A stretch of DNA of 64,000 nucleotides, from assembly GCA_050011775.1 (NCBI GenBank), contig JBEKIL010000007.1, positions 1 to 64,000 on the forward strand. Direction: 5' to 3'. The number at the start of each line of letters is the position of its first letter. Positions within the stretch are counted from its first letter, which is position 1. The notes below the pieces were generated by a model. It did no database searches. It was not told the origin of the DNA and saw only the letters and a program-made list of their open reading frames with translations. Below, piece after piece: positions 50,809-59,327 of the stretch. Source of the DNA: CAVZMI01 sp050011775. GTDB taxonomy: Bacteria > Bacteroidota > Ignavibacteria > UBA10030 > CAVZMI01. Both the position numbers and the translations under genes were made by a program.

Positions 50809-52440
50809 ATGAAGAAATATTTGAACGAAAAGCTTGAGGCCGCACTCAAGTTGCTGGGGTATTTCGGCTCCGCAGCACTTACCTTCGAACATCCAAAGAA
50901 TCCCGAGCACGGCGACTTCACGACCAACATCGCTATGATGATCTCCAAACAGCTGAAGAAAAATCCACGTCAGGTCGCATCGGAAATTATCAATGCACTC
51001 AATGTCGATAGTTCATTCGTTGATAAAATCGATATTGCCGGTCCGGGTTTTCTCAATTTTCATTTCACACCAAAATTTTTTTCATACCGGCTGCATGAAA
51101 TTCTTAAAGCAGGCGGCGAGTATGGTCGTGTCCGGCTCGGAGAAGGCAAGAAAACACAGGTGGAATTTGTCAGCGCAAATCCAACCGGACTGCTTCATCT
51201 CGGGCACGGCCGGCAGGCCGCCATCGGCGACACGATCTCGAACATTCTTACATGGGCGGGGTACCGAGTCACCCGTGAATACTATTTTAATAACGCCGGC
51301 CGTCAGATGCGCATGCTGGCTGATTCGGTCTATGCACGCTATATGCAGATATTTGATGAATCATTCCCCATGCCCGAAGATGGATATATGGGCGGATACA
51401 TCAAAGAGATCGCACAGAAGATATTTAATGAGAAGAAGGACAGCCTGAAAGGCGTCGAGGACAAAACGTATTTCAAGGAATATGCAGAAGCATTTCTTTT
51501 TAAAAAAATCAAAGAGACATTGAATAAAATCGGTGTGAAGTTTGATGTCTTCTTTAATGAAGATTCACTTTACTCCTCGGGCGCCATTAATGAAGTCATT
51601 GAAGAATTCCGCAAAAAAGGGCTTGCATATGATCTCGACGGCGCTGTATGGTTTAAGACAACGGCACTCGGCCTCGATCAGGACCGTGTGATCGTAAAAA
51701 GCACAGGCGAACCGACATACCGTCTGCCCGATATTGCATACCACCGCAATAAGTTCATGCGAGGATTCGAGCTGATCGTTGATATTTTCGGATCGGACCA
51801 CGTTGCGACGGTGCCGGATGTTCTGGCCGGGATTAAAGCACTCGGATACGATCAGTCGAAAGTGCGGGTGCTGATTCATCAGTTCGTTACGCTTACACGC
51901 GGCGGCGAGCAGGTGAAGATGTCTAAACGGACAGCCGACGTTGTGACACTCGATGATTTGATAGAGGAAGTTGGGAAAGATGTCGTAAGGTATTTCCTCG
52001 TTATGCGAAGCGTTTCGAGTCATTTGGAGTTCGATTTAGAGCTGGCTAAAGAACAATCCGATAAAAATCCTGTCTATTATCTGCAATACGCCCACGCCCG
52101 TATTGCCAGTATCCTGCGGTTTGCCGAATCTGAAGGTGCGGACGTTACTGGTTCGCCCGATTTATCGCTTCTGCAGCACGAGTCCGAGGTATCGCTGATG
52201 AAAATGCTGATCGATTTCCCGAATGTTATCCTGCTCTGTGCTGTTATGCTCGAACCTCACCATTTATGCGATTATTTACATGATGTAGCGACTGAGTTTC
52301 ACCAATTTTATCATCATTGCCGGGTGGTAACCGAGAATAAAGAGGTATCGAAGGCAAGATTGGCATTGTCCCTGGCAACAAAGACGGTGCTGGCGAACGG
52401 GCTGGGGATATTGGGAATTACAGCACCTGAAAAGATGTAG
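50809..52440 (+). CDS. argS: Arginyl-tRNA synthetase
   Basis: 543 residues, class I synthetase. HIGH-equivalent HLGHGRQAAIGDTISNIL is at about 131, KMSK-equivalent VKMSKRTADVVTL lies near 371; the N-terminal Arg-tRNA synthetase N domain (ALTFEHPKNPEHGDFTTNIAMMISKQLKKNP) and C-terminal DALR anticodon-binding domain (YLQYAHARIASILRFAE) are present. It follows rsfS after 6 bases and ends the plus-strand housekeeping run. Normal length. Confidence 0.97.
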   Translation: MKKYLNEKLEAALKLLGYFGSAALTFEHPKNPEHGDFTTNIAMMISKQLKKNPRQVASEIINALNVDSSFVDKIDIAGPGFLNFHFTPKFFSYRLHEILKAGGEYGRVRLGEGKKTQVEFVSANPTGLLHLGHGRQAAIGDTISNILTWAGYRVTREYYFNNAGRQMRMLADSVYARYMQIFDESFPMPEDGYMGGYIKEIAQKIFNEKKDSLKGVEDKTYFKEYAEAFLFKKIKETLNKIGVKFDVFFNEDSLYSSGAINEVIEEFRKKGLAYDLDGAVWFKTTALGLDQDRVIVKSTGEPTYRLPDIAYHRNKFMRGFELIVDIFGSDHVATVPDVLAGIKALGYDQSKVRVLIHQFVTLTRGGEQVKMSKRTADVVTLDDLIEEVGKDVVRYFLVMRSVSSHLEFDLELAKEQSDKNPVYYLQYAHARIASILRFAESEGADVTGSPDLSLLQHESEVSLMKMLIDFPNVILLCAVMLEPHHLCDYLHDVATEFHQFYHHCRVVTENKEVSKARLALSLATKTVLANGLGILGITAPEKM

Positions 52441-52648
52441 CAAGAGGATAATGTTTTTCAAAGCTATACCATTTCTGATTTATAATTGATAATTTTCGAT
52501 TGTGTAAGCGCGATTTGTATTTACGGCGCCGGAGAAGATATAGCGTAGAAAGTAGGATTAAAGAATACCCTAAAGAATTACCCCTTCTTATTTAATAATT
52601 ATTAACATTTCCTGTAACCCCCGCATTTTTCCCCATGACAAGATAGTT

Positions 52649-52680
52649 GTAACCTCTTTTCGTTCTATCTTCTATAGGGC
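52649..52680 (+). promoter_or_regulatory. ECF-type promoter of the sigma factor operon
   Basis: GTAACCTCTTTTCGTTCT (52649-52666) followed by TCTTCTATAGGG fits an ECF-type promoter: the GTAAC -35 element, 16-17 base spacer, and a TCTATA -10. The gene just downstream is itself an ECF sigma factor, suggesting autoregulation. The same 18-mer with one change occurs at 21208-21225. Confidence 0.55.
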
Positions 52681-52684
52681 AGAT

Positions 52685-53335
52685 TTGGGTCAACAGATTT
52701 CAAACCGGCAGATTGTCGAAGAACTGAAAGCGGGGGATCGTTTGGGATGCACTCATCTGATGCAGGTGTATCAGCACAGGCTTTTTGAGCATCTGGTAGG
52801 GACATTTCACATTCTCCGTGAAGATGCAGAGGAAATTGTCAGCGATGTCCTGCTGGCTGTAGTCCAGCGTATTTCGCTCTTTTCGTTCAGGAACTCTGAT
52901 GAAGATTTTGCGCGATGGGTTTTTACGATTCTGCGGAACCGTGCGAGGGATTTTCTGAGGCAGCAGGATTTGCATGGGATGAAAATGGAAGTGTTTTCGG
53001 AAGGAGCGGAGGGAGATGATGAGATTTTTACGGCAGCACGGGAGATTGCAGATATTGTAATTCATGATTTTATGGAAGGGGAAGGGGATGCAGATAAATT
53101 AGGGAGCCGGCCGCTACAGTTGGTTGTCGAAACGCTCCAATCGATGGAAACCTGGGAGCGGGTACTGCTTCGATGCCGGGCACTCGATATTCCGTACGAA
53201 GAGATTGCCCCTTATGTAGACAGACCGGCAAAACAGTTGAAAATATACCATCTTAGAGTGAAAAATAAATTTATTCAAAAACTCAGGGAAGAATTTGAAA
53301 AGCATCATATTCCATTTATAACAGAGAATGTATGA
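52685..53335 (+). CDS. RNA polymerase ECF-type sigma factor
   Basis: 216 residues with sigma region 2 (LGCTHLMQVYQHRLFEHLVGTFHILREDAEEIVSDVLLAVVQRISLFSFRNSDEDFARWVFTILRNRARDFLRQQ) and a diverged region 4 (VLLRCRALDIPYEEIAPYVDRPAKQLKIYHLRVKNKFIQKLREEF). An acidic linker of ~70 residues joins them, longer than usual. The start is TTG at 52685, after a promoter resembling its own class. It overlaps the next gene (ATGA) and forms an operon with an unknown protein and an ImmA/IrrE peptidase. Confidence 0.85.
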   Translation: MGQQISNRQIVEELKAGDRLGCTHLMQVYQHRLFEHLVGTFHILREDAEEIVSDVLLAVVQRISLFSFRNSDEDFARWVFTILRNRARDFLRQQDLHGMKMEVFSEGAEGDDEIFTAAREIADIVIHDFMEGEGDADKLGSRPLQLVVETLQSMETWERVLLRCRALDIPYEEIAPYVDRPAKQLKIYHLRVKNKFIQKLREEFEKHHIPFITENV

Positions 53336-53955
53336 AACGAGACTTAATAGATCTCATTTTGCAGCTTGCATACCTTGATGGGAGAATCACGACAAGGGGC
53401 TTGATTGAAAAGGTTGTGATGAAACGGACTCCTGTCGGGAGAATTTCTACACAGAAAGTGGAGCAGCTTCATAATAGGCTTGTTTCTGTCCTGGATGAAC
53501 GGAAAGCCGTGCAGGCGACAAAAGGAGCACTCACGCTTGGAGAGTATATTACACGCGAGGTTATTACTCATGCGCGGAAAAAGGAATCGGTTGTGCTCGC
53601 ATCGATGGCAAAAAAGGCTGGTATTGCGGTATCGCAATTGACCCGTCTCTGCCGCGATACGCTCTCGCCCCTGGAGATCCCCGCAAATGCCATGAATTTA
53701 TTGTTGCATTATCTTTCGCTTCCATCGCAGGCGGCAGTTGTGCTGATAAAAAATTCCATTCGATGTGCAAGCCTGAATCCTTCGCTGGCTTCGACACTTG
53801 CCCGGTATGATGCGAAGCAAAACCGGCATAAATCGAAAGAAATGCAAAAAGCAGTACGCGAACTTTTTGTGAAGGCTGATATCCACATTTCACCGGACCG
53901 GCAAGAGCAAATCAATGAATATATCAAACGTGCGACCGACGGTCTTGAACCGTGA
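53332..53955 (+). CDS. Unknown helical protein in sigma-IrrE operon
   Basis: 207 residues, almost entirely helical and soluble (LILQLAYLDGRITTRGLIEKVV, VVLASMAKKAGIAVSQLTRLCRDTL, NPSLASTLARYDAKQNRHKSKEMQKAVRELFVKADIHI). The first ~60 residues could form a winged-helix-like or antitoxin fold; no family recognised. It overlaps the sigma factor gene by ATGA and the IrrE-like gene by 41 bases. A role as substrate or anti-sigma partner is speculative but suggested by the tight linkage. Confidence 0.6.
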   Translation: MKRDLIDLILQLAYLDGRITTRGLIEKVVMKRTPVGRISTQKVEQLHNRLVSVLDERKAVQATKGALTLGEYITREVITHARKKESVVLASMAKKAGIAVSQLTRLCRDTLSPLEIPANAMNLLLHYLSLPSQAAVVLIKNSIRCASLNPSLASTLARYDAKQNRHKSKEMQKAVRELFVKADIHISPDRQEQINEYIKRATDGLEP

Positions 53956-54424
53956 GAGTCACTGTATTACCTTGGCTCGGAGCGTACTCGGGCGTCTTGA
54001 GCAGGTTACAGGACATAAACAGCTTCCCGTTCCAATCGAGACCATCGCCTCACTTTGCAGCTACCAGGTGATATTGTTAACGACACTTCCCCTGGAGCTC
54101 TCGGGCATTGTCAGCCTTGATAAAAAGCTTATCGGTATCAACGGTAAACACCATCCCCGCCGGCAGCGTTTTTCGCTTGCGCATGAGCTCGGTCATATTC
54201 TTTTAAAACATCCACCGGAAGCACGTTCCACTCAAGATGAAATCAGGCGCTTCAACCGTGAAGCGGATCTATTTGCTGCCGAACTTCTAATGCCGAGCAA
54301 TGATCTCCGTACCATGGCGGTAAAAGAAAGCGATCTCTCAATTCTCCGTATGAGATATGATGTTAGTAACGAAGCTCTTCGCCTTAAGCTCTCTTCCCTC
54401 GAATACCCGTCAAGGTCCTTTTGA
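53915..54424 (+). CDS. ImmA/IrrE-family zinc metallopeptidase
   Basis: 169 residues. The HExxH zinc motif in RFSLAHELGHILLKH and the downstream third-ligand region NREADLFAAELLMPSNDL are diagnostic for the COG2856 family. Members cleave transcription regulators (ImmA cleaves ImmR; IrrE/PprI cleaves DdrO). The N-terminal ~75 residues (LPVPIETIASLCSYQVILLTTLPLELSGIVSLDKKLIGIN) match the usual pre-catalytic segment. It lies in an operon with an ECF sigma factor and an unknown helical protein, so its substrate may be one of them. Confidence 0.88.
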   Translation: MNISNVRPTVLNRESHCITLARSVLGRLEQVTGHKQLPVPIETIASLCSYQVILLTTLPLELSGIVSLDKKLIGINGKHHPRRQRFSLAHELGHILLKHPPEARSTQDEIRRFNREADLFAAELLMPSNDLRTMAVKESDLSILRMRYDVSNEALRLKLSSLEYPSRSF

Positions 54425-54664
54425 CCCTGCATTCTTCGGATCTATTCTGCGATCTCAGGCATCATATTTTATTCCAGTAACAGTGTAACCTGAATTCGTT
54501 CTCTATAATAGAAATGGATATTTTAAAGTGCCCCTTAACCATTTCTAACTATTAAAAGGGCAAGGTACACGATCCAACATAAATAATCACATAGAATCAA
54601 TTTAGAATGCTCGTTGGAGCTGTACTGAGTCAATTATGCAACTGTAAAACGAAAGGATCAAACA

Positions 54665-54895
54665 ATGGAACAGGAAACGAAACAACAGGTATTCACCACT
54701 ATGGTGAAAGCAAACACCAGCACATTTTTCTTCGATGTGAAGGAAGCGAAAAACGGGAAGAAGTATCTCGTGATTTCTCAATCCCGCTTCAATAAAGACC
54801 GGGAACGTGAGCGAGCTTTCATGACCGTCTTCAACAACGATATTGTCAACTTCCAACATGCGCTTGCAGAGGCCGTTGAACACGTTGTCGAATAA
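54665..54895 (+). CDS. DUF3276 (PUR-alpha-like) protein
   Basis: 76 residues: VFTTMVKANTSTFFFDVKEAKNGKKYLVISQSRFNKDRERERAFMTVFNNDIVNFQHAL. The pattern of aromatic and basic residues is typical of DUF3276, which adopts a PUR-alpha single-stranded-nucleic-acid-binding fold and occurs mainly in Bacteroidetes, Chlorobi and spirochaetes. It probably binds RNA or DNA in the cytoplasm. AAAGGAT lies 7 bases before the ATG and a strong terminator follows, so it is a single-gene transcript. The preceding 240-base gap has no other feature. Confidence 0.92.
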   Translation: MEQETKQQVFTTMVKANTSTFFFDVKEAKNGKKYLVISQSRFNKDRERERAFMTVFNNDIVNFQHALAEAVEHVVE

Positions 54896-54913
54896 ACGTG
54901 ATGAGATCCATAT

Positions 54914-54954
54914 AAAACGCCCGTCTCACAATGGGTGAACGGGCGTTTTCGTTT
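54914..54954 (+). terminator. Intrinsic terminator after the DUF3276 gene
   Basis: AAAACGCCCGT (54914-54924) and ACGGGCGTTTT (54939-54949) form a perfect 11-bp stem with a 14-base loop, followed by CGTTTTTTG. Confidence 0.93.
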
Positions 54955-54996
54955 TTTGATTGAATGAAATATTTATATAACTGCCGGGCTACCGCC

Positions 54997-55596
54997 TCAT
55001 GCCCCGTGTGATTCAAGCGAGAAAAGTATCATCTGCGCGAAGATCGGTAGAATTGGCAGCTGTGCCGGATCTTCGGCAGAATCGATTTGTCGTGCGGCGA
55101 CTTTTTCAAATGAAGTGATTGAAGAGAGTCTTTTTTCAGAAACACTCTTCGGAAAAAGACGATGATGGCGGCTGAATTGTGCTATAATTGATTCATTTTC
55201 TCCTTCCAACCCCCATAAGCTTGCCAGCGGACCAGCGGCGCGAAGAACACACTTCGAACCCGTTGAATCGTCGATCAGAATGAATTGCCGGCTTGATTTG
55301 ACCGTAGGGTCAGTATGAGCAACGGGTTTTTCCTTTCCGCGTTGCATCAACTGGAAATGAGGTCTCAGTTTTTCCCATCGGACAATGAGAGAAAAAGATT
55401 CTCCGTTAGTAGCGTGAAAATCGATGCTACGGAAATTGAGCACCATTGTGCCGAACGGATTTGTCTCAGAAGTGATCAGAAATTTTTGAGAGAAAAAGCG
55501 CCGATAGAGTGATTGTCTTATCGGTACGACATACATCTCGTACGTTTTTACTTTTTTTACTGATGGATTTTCCTCAGCTTGAAGAGGCGAAGCCAT
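54997..55596 (-). CDS. Hypothetical soluble protein
   Basis: 199 residues, no signal peptide or helix. The middle shows alternating strands (FLITSETNPFGTMVLNFRSIDFHATNGESFSLIVRW, HFQLMQRGKEKPVAHTDP, RQFILIDDSTGSKCVLRAAG) that could be a tubby/LURP-like or beta-barrel fold, but this is only an impression. GAGGAGG precedes the ATG, which supports it as a real gene. Convergent with the DUF3276 gene; nothing nearby suggests a role. Confidence 0.6.
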   Translation of the reverse strand: MASPLQAEENPSVKKVKTYEMYVVPIRQSLYRRFFSQKFLITSETNPFGTMVLNFRSIDFHATNGESFSLIVRWEKLRPHFQLMQRGKEKPVAHTDPTVKSSRQFILIDDSTGSKCVLRAAGPLASLWGLEGENESIIAQFSRHHRLFPKSVSEKRLSSITSFEKVAARQIDSAEDPAQLPILPIFAQMILFSLESHGA

Positions 55597-55847
55597 AAAT
55601 CCTCCTCACATGATCGTGAGACAGAATATTATATCCACACGATTGTACAGAAGTTCGTGCAGAAAATCAATCTCCCCCTCCATTTTTTTTGAACAGCCGG
55701 GTCACATTAGCCTGGCTGCGCCCCATATCAGCGTGGTACTTTTATATATTGTGGCAGGGCGTATCTGGCACATCTAACACAAAAACAGCGTTTGATTATG
55801 CCTAATAACTGCCTTTTTCAATAAATCCTTTCTTTTCTAATCAGGTT

Positions 55848-57053
55848 TTAAACCTTTTTCAAGGCCTGGCGAAAATCTCCTATTATATCGTTAATTCCTT
55901 CAACCCCGACGGATATCCGTACCATACCCGGTAATACCCCTTGTTGCTTAAGTTCTTCACCGGACATATTGACGTGCGATGAATACACCGGGATGCTGAC
56001 GAGCGTTTCTACGCTGCCGAGACTCATAGCATTTACGGCTATGTGTAAATTGTTACAAAGTGTGACGGCACCTCTGGTCCCATTTATTACTTCAATCGTA
56101 ACCATACCACCAAAACCCGACATCTGTTTCTTTGCAATTGCATGTTGCGGGTGCGAAGGAATTCCCGGGTAAAATATACGCTTCACCTTTGAATGCTTTT
56201 CGAGAGCCCGCACAAGCGTATATGCGTTTTCATTCTGACGCTGCAATCGGAGCTCGTAAGTCTTTAAACTTCTGAATAAAAGATACGCCATGAACGGATC
56301 GGCACAACCACCGTAGTACTTCGCATTATGGCGCACGATACGAAGAAACTTCTTCGATCCGATAACAACTCCCGCAAGAAGATCGGAATGTCCTCCTAGA
56401 TATTTTGTTGCACTTTCAACGATGACATCGACACCCAGTGTAAAAGGATCCTGATTATATATTGAAGCGAACGTGTTGTCGATCATCGTCACGATATGAA
56501 TGTGCAATCTCCTCTCGATTTTTTTGACCAGAGCAACAGCCCGTTTCACATCGACGATATTGAGCGTTGGATTCGTCGGTGTTTCGAGATAGACAAGCTT
56601 CGTCTTTGATGTAATTAGTGATCCGAGAGATTCCAGCTGATCATGCGGTACGTATTTTATCAAGATATTGTGGTGAGGAAGAATATCACGAAAAAAACGG
56701 TATGTTCCGCCGTACAACGCTTGAGTACTAACGATCTCGTCACCGGCATGTACGACGGAGAGGATTGCAGTAGAAATTGCCGCCATGCCGGAAGTGAACA
56801 GGGCCGCCTCTTCGCCCCCTTCCATTAAAGCAATTTTTTCTTCAACATTCTTTACGGTAGGATTATGGTACCGCGTGTACACATAGACATCACTGTCTCC
56901 TCTTGCGTACCGGATTGGATACTGAGAATTTTCAAAGCGGTATGTAGAGGTTTGATATATCGGTTGAGACACCGGTCCTGTATAAGGGTAGCACTCTTTT
57001 CCATGAATCGCCCGAGTTGCGAGAGAGAGCGATTTTTTCCGAATTTTTTTCAT
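55848..57053 (-). CDS. Cys/Met-metabolism PLP enzyme (cystathionine gamma-synthase/lyase family)
   Basis: 401 residues. The fold-type I PLP enzyme has GGEEAALFTSGMAAISTAIL, YLETPTNPTLNIVDV, MIDNTFASIYNQDPFTLGVDVIVESATKYLGGHSD (Schiff-base lysine within SATKYLGG) and the C-terminal RISVGVEGINDIIGDFRQALKK. Members include cystathionine gamma-synthase, cystathionine gamma-lyase, methionine gamma-lyase and O-acetylhomoserine sulfhydrylase; the sequence alone does not separate them. The gene is 14 bases downstream of the Cdd1-like gene on the same strand. Confidence 0.93.
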   Translation of the reverse strand: MKKIRKKSLSLATRAIHGKECYPYTGPVSQPIYQTSTYRFENSQYPIRYARGDSDVYVYTRYHNPTVKNVEEKIALMEGGEEAALFTSGMAAISTAILSVVHAGDEIVSTQALYGGTYRFFRDILPHHNILIKYVPHDQLESLGSLITSKTKLVYLETPTNPTLNIVDVKRAVALVKKIERRLHIHIVTMIDNTFASIYNQDPFTLGVDVIVESATKYLGGHSDLLAGVVIGSKKFLRIVRHNAKYYGGCADPFMAYLLFRSLKTYELRLQRQNENAYTLVRALEKHSKVKRIFYPGIPSHPQHAIAKKQMSGFGGMVTIEVINGTRGAVTLCNNLHIAVNAMSLGSVETLVSIPVYSSHVNMSGEELKQQGVLPGMVRISVGVEGINDIIGDFRQALKKV

Positions 57054-57067
57054 TTAAGGGTATCCTT

Positions 57068-57328
57068 CTAGTTCCACCATCGTAACAACTCAGGTTTTGG
57101 ATTTTTTGTTGATGCATAGTAAACGGCACAACGCAGAACGTATAACATACACCGGTCAACAAGCACTCCCTTTTGTGTACAGTGTTTTTCAAAGAGCCTC
57201 TCGGGTTTTTTCTTTTGTAGATCGTGCACAGAGCGGATACCGAGGTTATAAAGATCGACGGAAATTGATTTGCCGACACCGGGTATAGTCTGAAGTTTTT
57301 TTAGTATCTCTTTTCGATTTGATAGCAT
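57068..57328 (-). CDS. Cdd1-family helix-hairpin-helix protein
   Basis: 86 residues: KLQTIPGVGKSISVDLYNLGIRSVHDLQKKKPERLFEKHC, a helix-hairpin-helix with the GVGKS-type hairpin, then VDRCMLYVLRCAVYYAS and ELLRWWN at the end. This is the Cdd1 ('pathogenicity locus') family; HhH motifs bind DNA non-specifically, but the role of Cdd1 is not known. Shares a divergent promoter region with mqnD. Confidence 0.85.
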   Translation of the reverse strand: MLSNRKEILKKLQTIPGVGKSISVDLYNLGIRSVHDLQKKKPERLFEKHCTQKGVLVDRCMLYVLRCAVYYASTKNPKPELLRWWN

Positions 57329-57408
57329 AATGAAAATATCGATGATTTTTGTATGAGTGTCAAATGTTTAGTATCTTAAATGATAATAATTGTACACTGG
57401 ATAAACAC

Positions 57409-58242
57409 ATGGCTCGTATTCTGACAGTAGGGCACAGTCCTGATCCCGACGATGCTTTTATGTTTTATGGGTTGGCACGCGGGAAGGTAAAAATCGACGA
57501 TTTCGATATCAAGCATATGCTTGAGGATATACAATCACTAAATATACGTGCGATGAAAGGAGAGCTTGAAGTTACAGCGATCTCGGCACATGCTTTCCCG
57601 TATGTCCAGGATCGTTACTGGATAATGGCAACCGGTGCGAGTATGGGAGAAGGATATGGACCGGTTCTTATTTCTAAGAAATATTCAATGCTCGAGGAGT
57701 TAAAAGGGAAAAGAATAGCCACCCCGGGTCCACTCACCACTGCAACCCTGCTCTTGAAAATATTCACAAATGAAATATCTAACGTCGATATCCCTTTCGA
57801 TCGTATTATGGATACGGTGAAAGATGGTACGTATGATGCAGGTGTGCTGATTCATGAAGGGCAAATTACATATAAGGCCGAAGGATTTAACAAAATCCTC
57901 GATTTTGGAGAATTGTGGGAAAGAGAAACCGACGGATTGCCTCTGCCGCTGGGACTTGACGTGGTACGAAAAGATTTGGGTGAAGATATGGCACGGCAAA
58001 TTTCAAAAGGACTTAAGGAGAGCATTCATTACGGATACACCCATCAGAATGAATCAATTCCATATGCATTGCAGTGGGGACGCGGCATCGGCCGTGATCT
58101 CGGCGAAAAATTTGTAAAGATGTATGTCAGCGAGTTGACAATCGATATGGGTGAAAAAGGGAAGGAAGGATTAGAACGACTCTATCAGCTTGCCTTCAAT
58201 AAAAAGCTTATTCCAATACTCCCCAAGATCGTACTCTATTAA
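57409..58242 (+). CDS. mqnD: 1,4-dihydroxy-6-naphthoate synthase
   Basis: About 277 residues. MqnD acts in the futalosine menaquinone pathway, turning cyclic dehypoxanthinyl futalosine into 1,4-dihydroxy-6-naphthoate. HSPDPDDAFMFYGLARG, MLEDIQSLNIRAMKGELEVTAISAHAFPYVQDRYWIMATG, GPLTTATLLLKIF and LIHEGQITY agree with MqnD; MqnA, its distant relative, lacks the HSPDPDD start. I use the ATG at 57409, the residue preceding RILTVGHSPDPDD. mqnA, mqnE and mqnC are on the opposite strand downstream. Confidence 0.93.
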   Translation: MARILTVGHSPDPDDAFMFYGLARGKVKIDDFDIKHMLEDIQSLNIRAMKGELEVTAISAHAFPYVQDRYWIMATGASMGEGYGPVLISKKYSMLEELKGKRIATPGPLTTATLLLKIFTNEISNVDIPFDRIMDTVKDGTYDAGVLIHEGQITYKAEGFNKILDFGELWERETDGLPLPLGLDVVRKDLGEDMARQISKGLKESIHYGYTHQNESIPYALQWGRGIGRDLGEKFVKMYVSELTIDMGEKGKEGLERLYQLAFNKKLIPILPKIVLY

Positions 58243-58289
58243 ACTCATAACTCGTAAATCAGAAATCATCAATTTCCTCGTATGTCATA

Positions 58290-59318
58290 CTATACCCTGA
58301 TTCTTCTCCATGCTGCCTTTCTCATCCGGTTCATCAGTGCGCTCCCGATATGTGTATCGGTAAAACCCTGACAGAGAATTACCGAGATGCCCTTACGGTC
58401 AAGTGTCCGGAACCCATCGTACAATAGTTGTGCCGCACTGAATGCTCCTGACTTACCAAGAGAAAAGAAATTCAAGCCTTTGAACGAGCATTCAAAATCA
58501 GCGCTTGCCATTATTCCGACAACAACATGCTTTTTTTTCAGTCTAAAAGCCGCTTGTTTCATTGCGTGAAGCACCGCTGGTCTTTCCCCCTCAAAGAGAA
58601 TGACTTCGGCGTCGGGAGCATAATGAGTATATTTCATCCCGGGGGATGACGGACGTTTCTGCGTTGTCCGGGCGACTCTAACGCGGCATTGCAGTACATC
58701 TTCGATTTCTTCACGGGTGACACCTCCCGGCCGTAGAATAACCGGGATCCCGTGTGTAATATCGAGAACTGTCGATTCAACTCCGATTTTACATCGCCCG
58801 CCATCAAGGATGGCGTCGATTTTTCCGTCGAGATCATCACGAACGTGTTCGGCTGATGTCGGACTCGGTTTCCCGGAAAGATTCGCTGACGGAGCTACGA
58901 TAGGTACACCTGAATGTTTAAGGAGCTGCCTGGCAATCGGATGATCGGGCATACGTATTGCGACCGTGGAAAGTCCAGCAGTCACGATATCTGGAATTAT
59001 GGTTGATTTTTTCATAACCAGAGTAAGCGGACCGGGAAAGAAGCGTTTGGCAAGAGCAAAAAACATTATCGGAATCGATCGAACTAACAGTGCAACCTGA
59101 TCGATTGACCGGATATGTACGATCAACGGATTGTCCTGTGGACGGCCTTTAGCTCGAAAAATATTCCTGATTGCATGGGTATTGTAGACATTTGCGCCGA
59201 GACCATAGACGGTCTCCGTGGGAAAAGCAACAAGCTTTCCCTCGCGGATTAATTGCGATGCAATGGCAATGCTCTGCCGGCGATTAACCGTCGATGTTTT
59301 CAAGAATAGAGTTTTCAT
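58290..59318 (-). CDS. L-threonylcarbamoyladenylate synthase (Sua5/YrdC type)
   Basis: 342 residues, so the long Sua5 type. The YrdC domain has KLVAFPTETVYGLGANVYN, KGRPQDNPLIVHI, VTAGLSTVAIRMPDHPIARQLL and VPIVAPSANLSGKPSPTSAEHV (ATP/threonine/bicarbonate site). The C-terminal Sua5 domain starts after SSPGMKYTHYAPDAEVILFEG. It makes the activated threonylcarbamoyl group used by TsaBDE, so it works with tsaE and tsaB at 44.7-45.8 kb. It is the last gene of the minus-strand mqn operon, 9 bases after mqnC. Confidence 0.95.
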   Translation of the reverse strand: MKTLFLKTSTVNRRQSIAIASQLIREGKLVAFPTETVYGLGANVYNTHAIRNIFRAKGRPQDNPLIVHIRSIDQVALLVRSIPIMFFALAKRFFPGPLTLVMKKSTIIPDIVTAGLSTVAIRMPDHPIARQLLKHSGVPIVAPSANLSGKPSPTSAEHVRDDLDGKIDAILDGGRCKIGVESTVLDITHGIPVILRPGGVTREEIEDVLQCRVRVARTTQKRPSSPGMKYTHYAPDAEVILFEGERPAVLHAMKQAAFRLKKKHVVVGIMASADFECSFKGLNFFSLGKSGAFSAAQLLYDGFRTLDRKGISVILCQGFTDTHIGSALMNRMRKAAWRRIRV

Positions 59319-59327
59319 TTTACGGGA

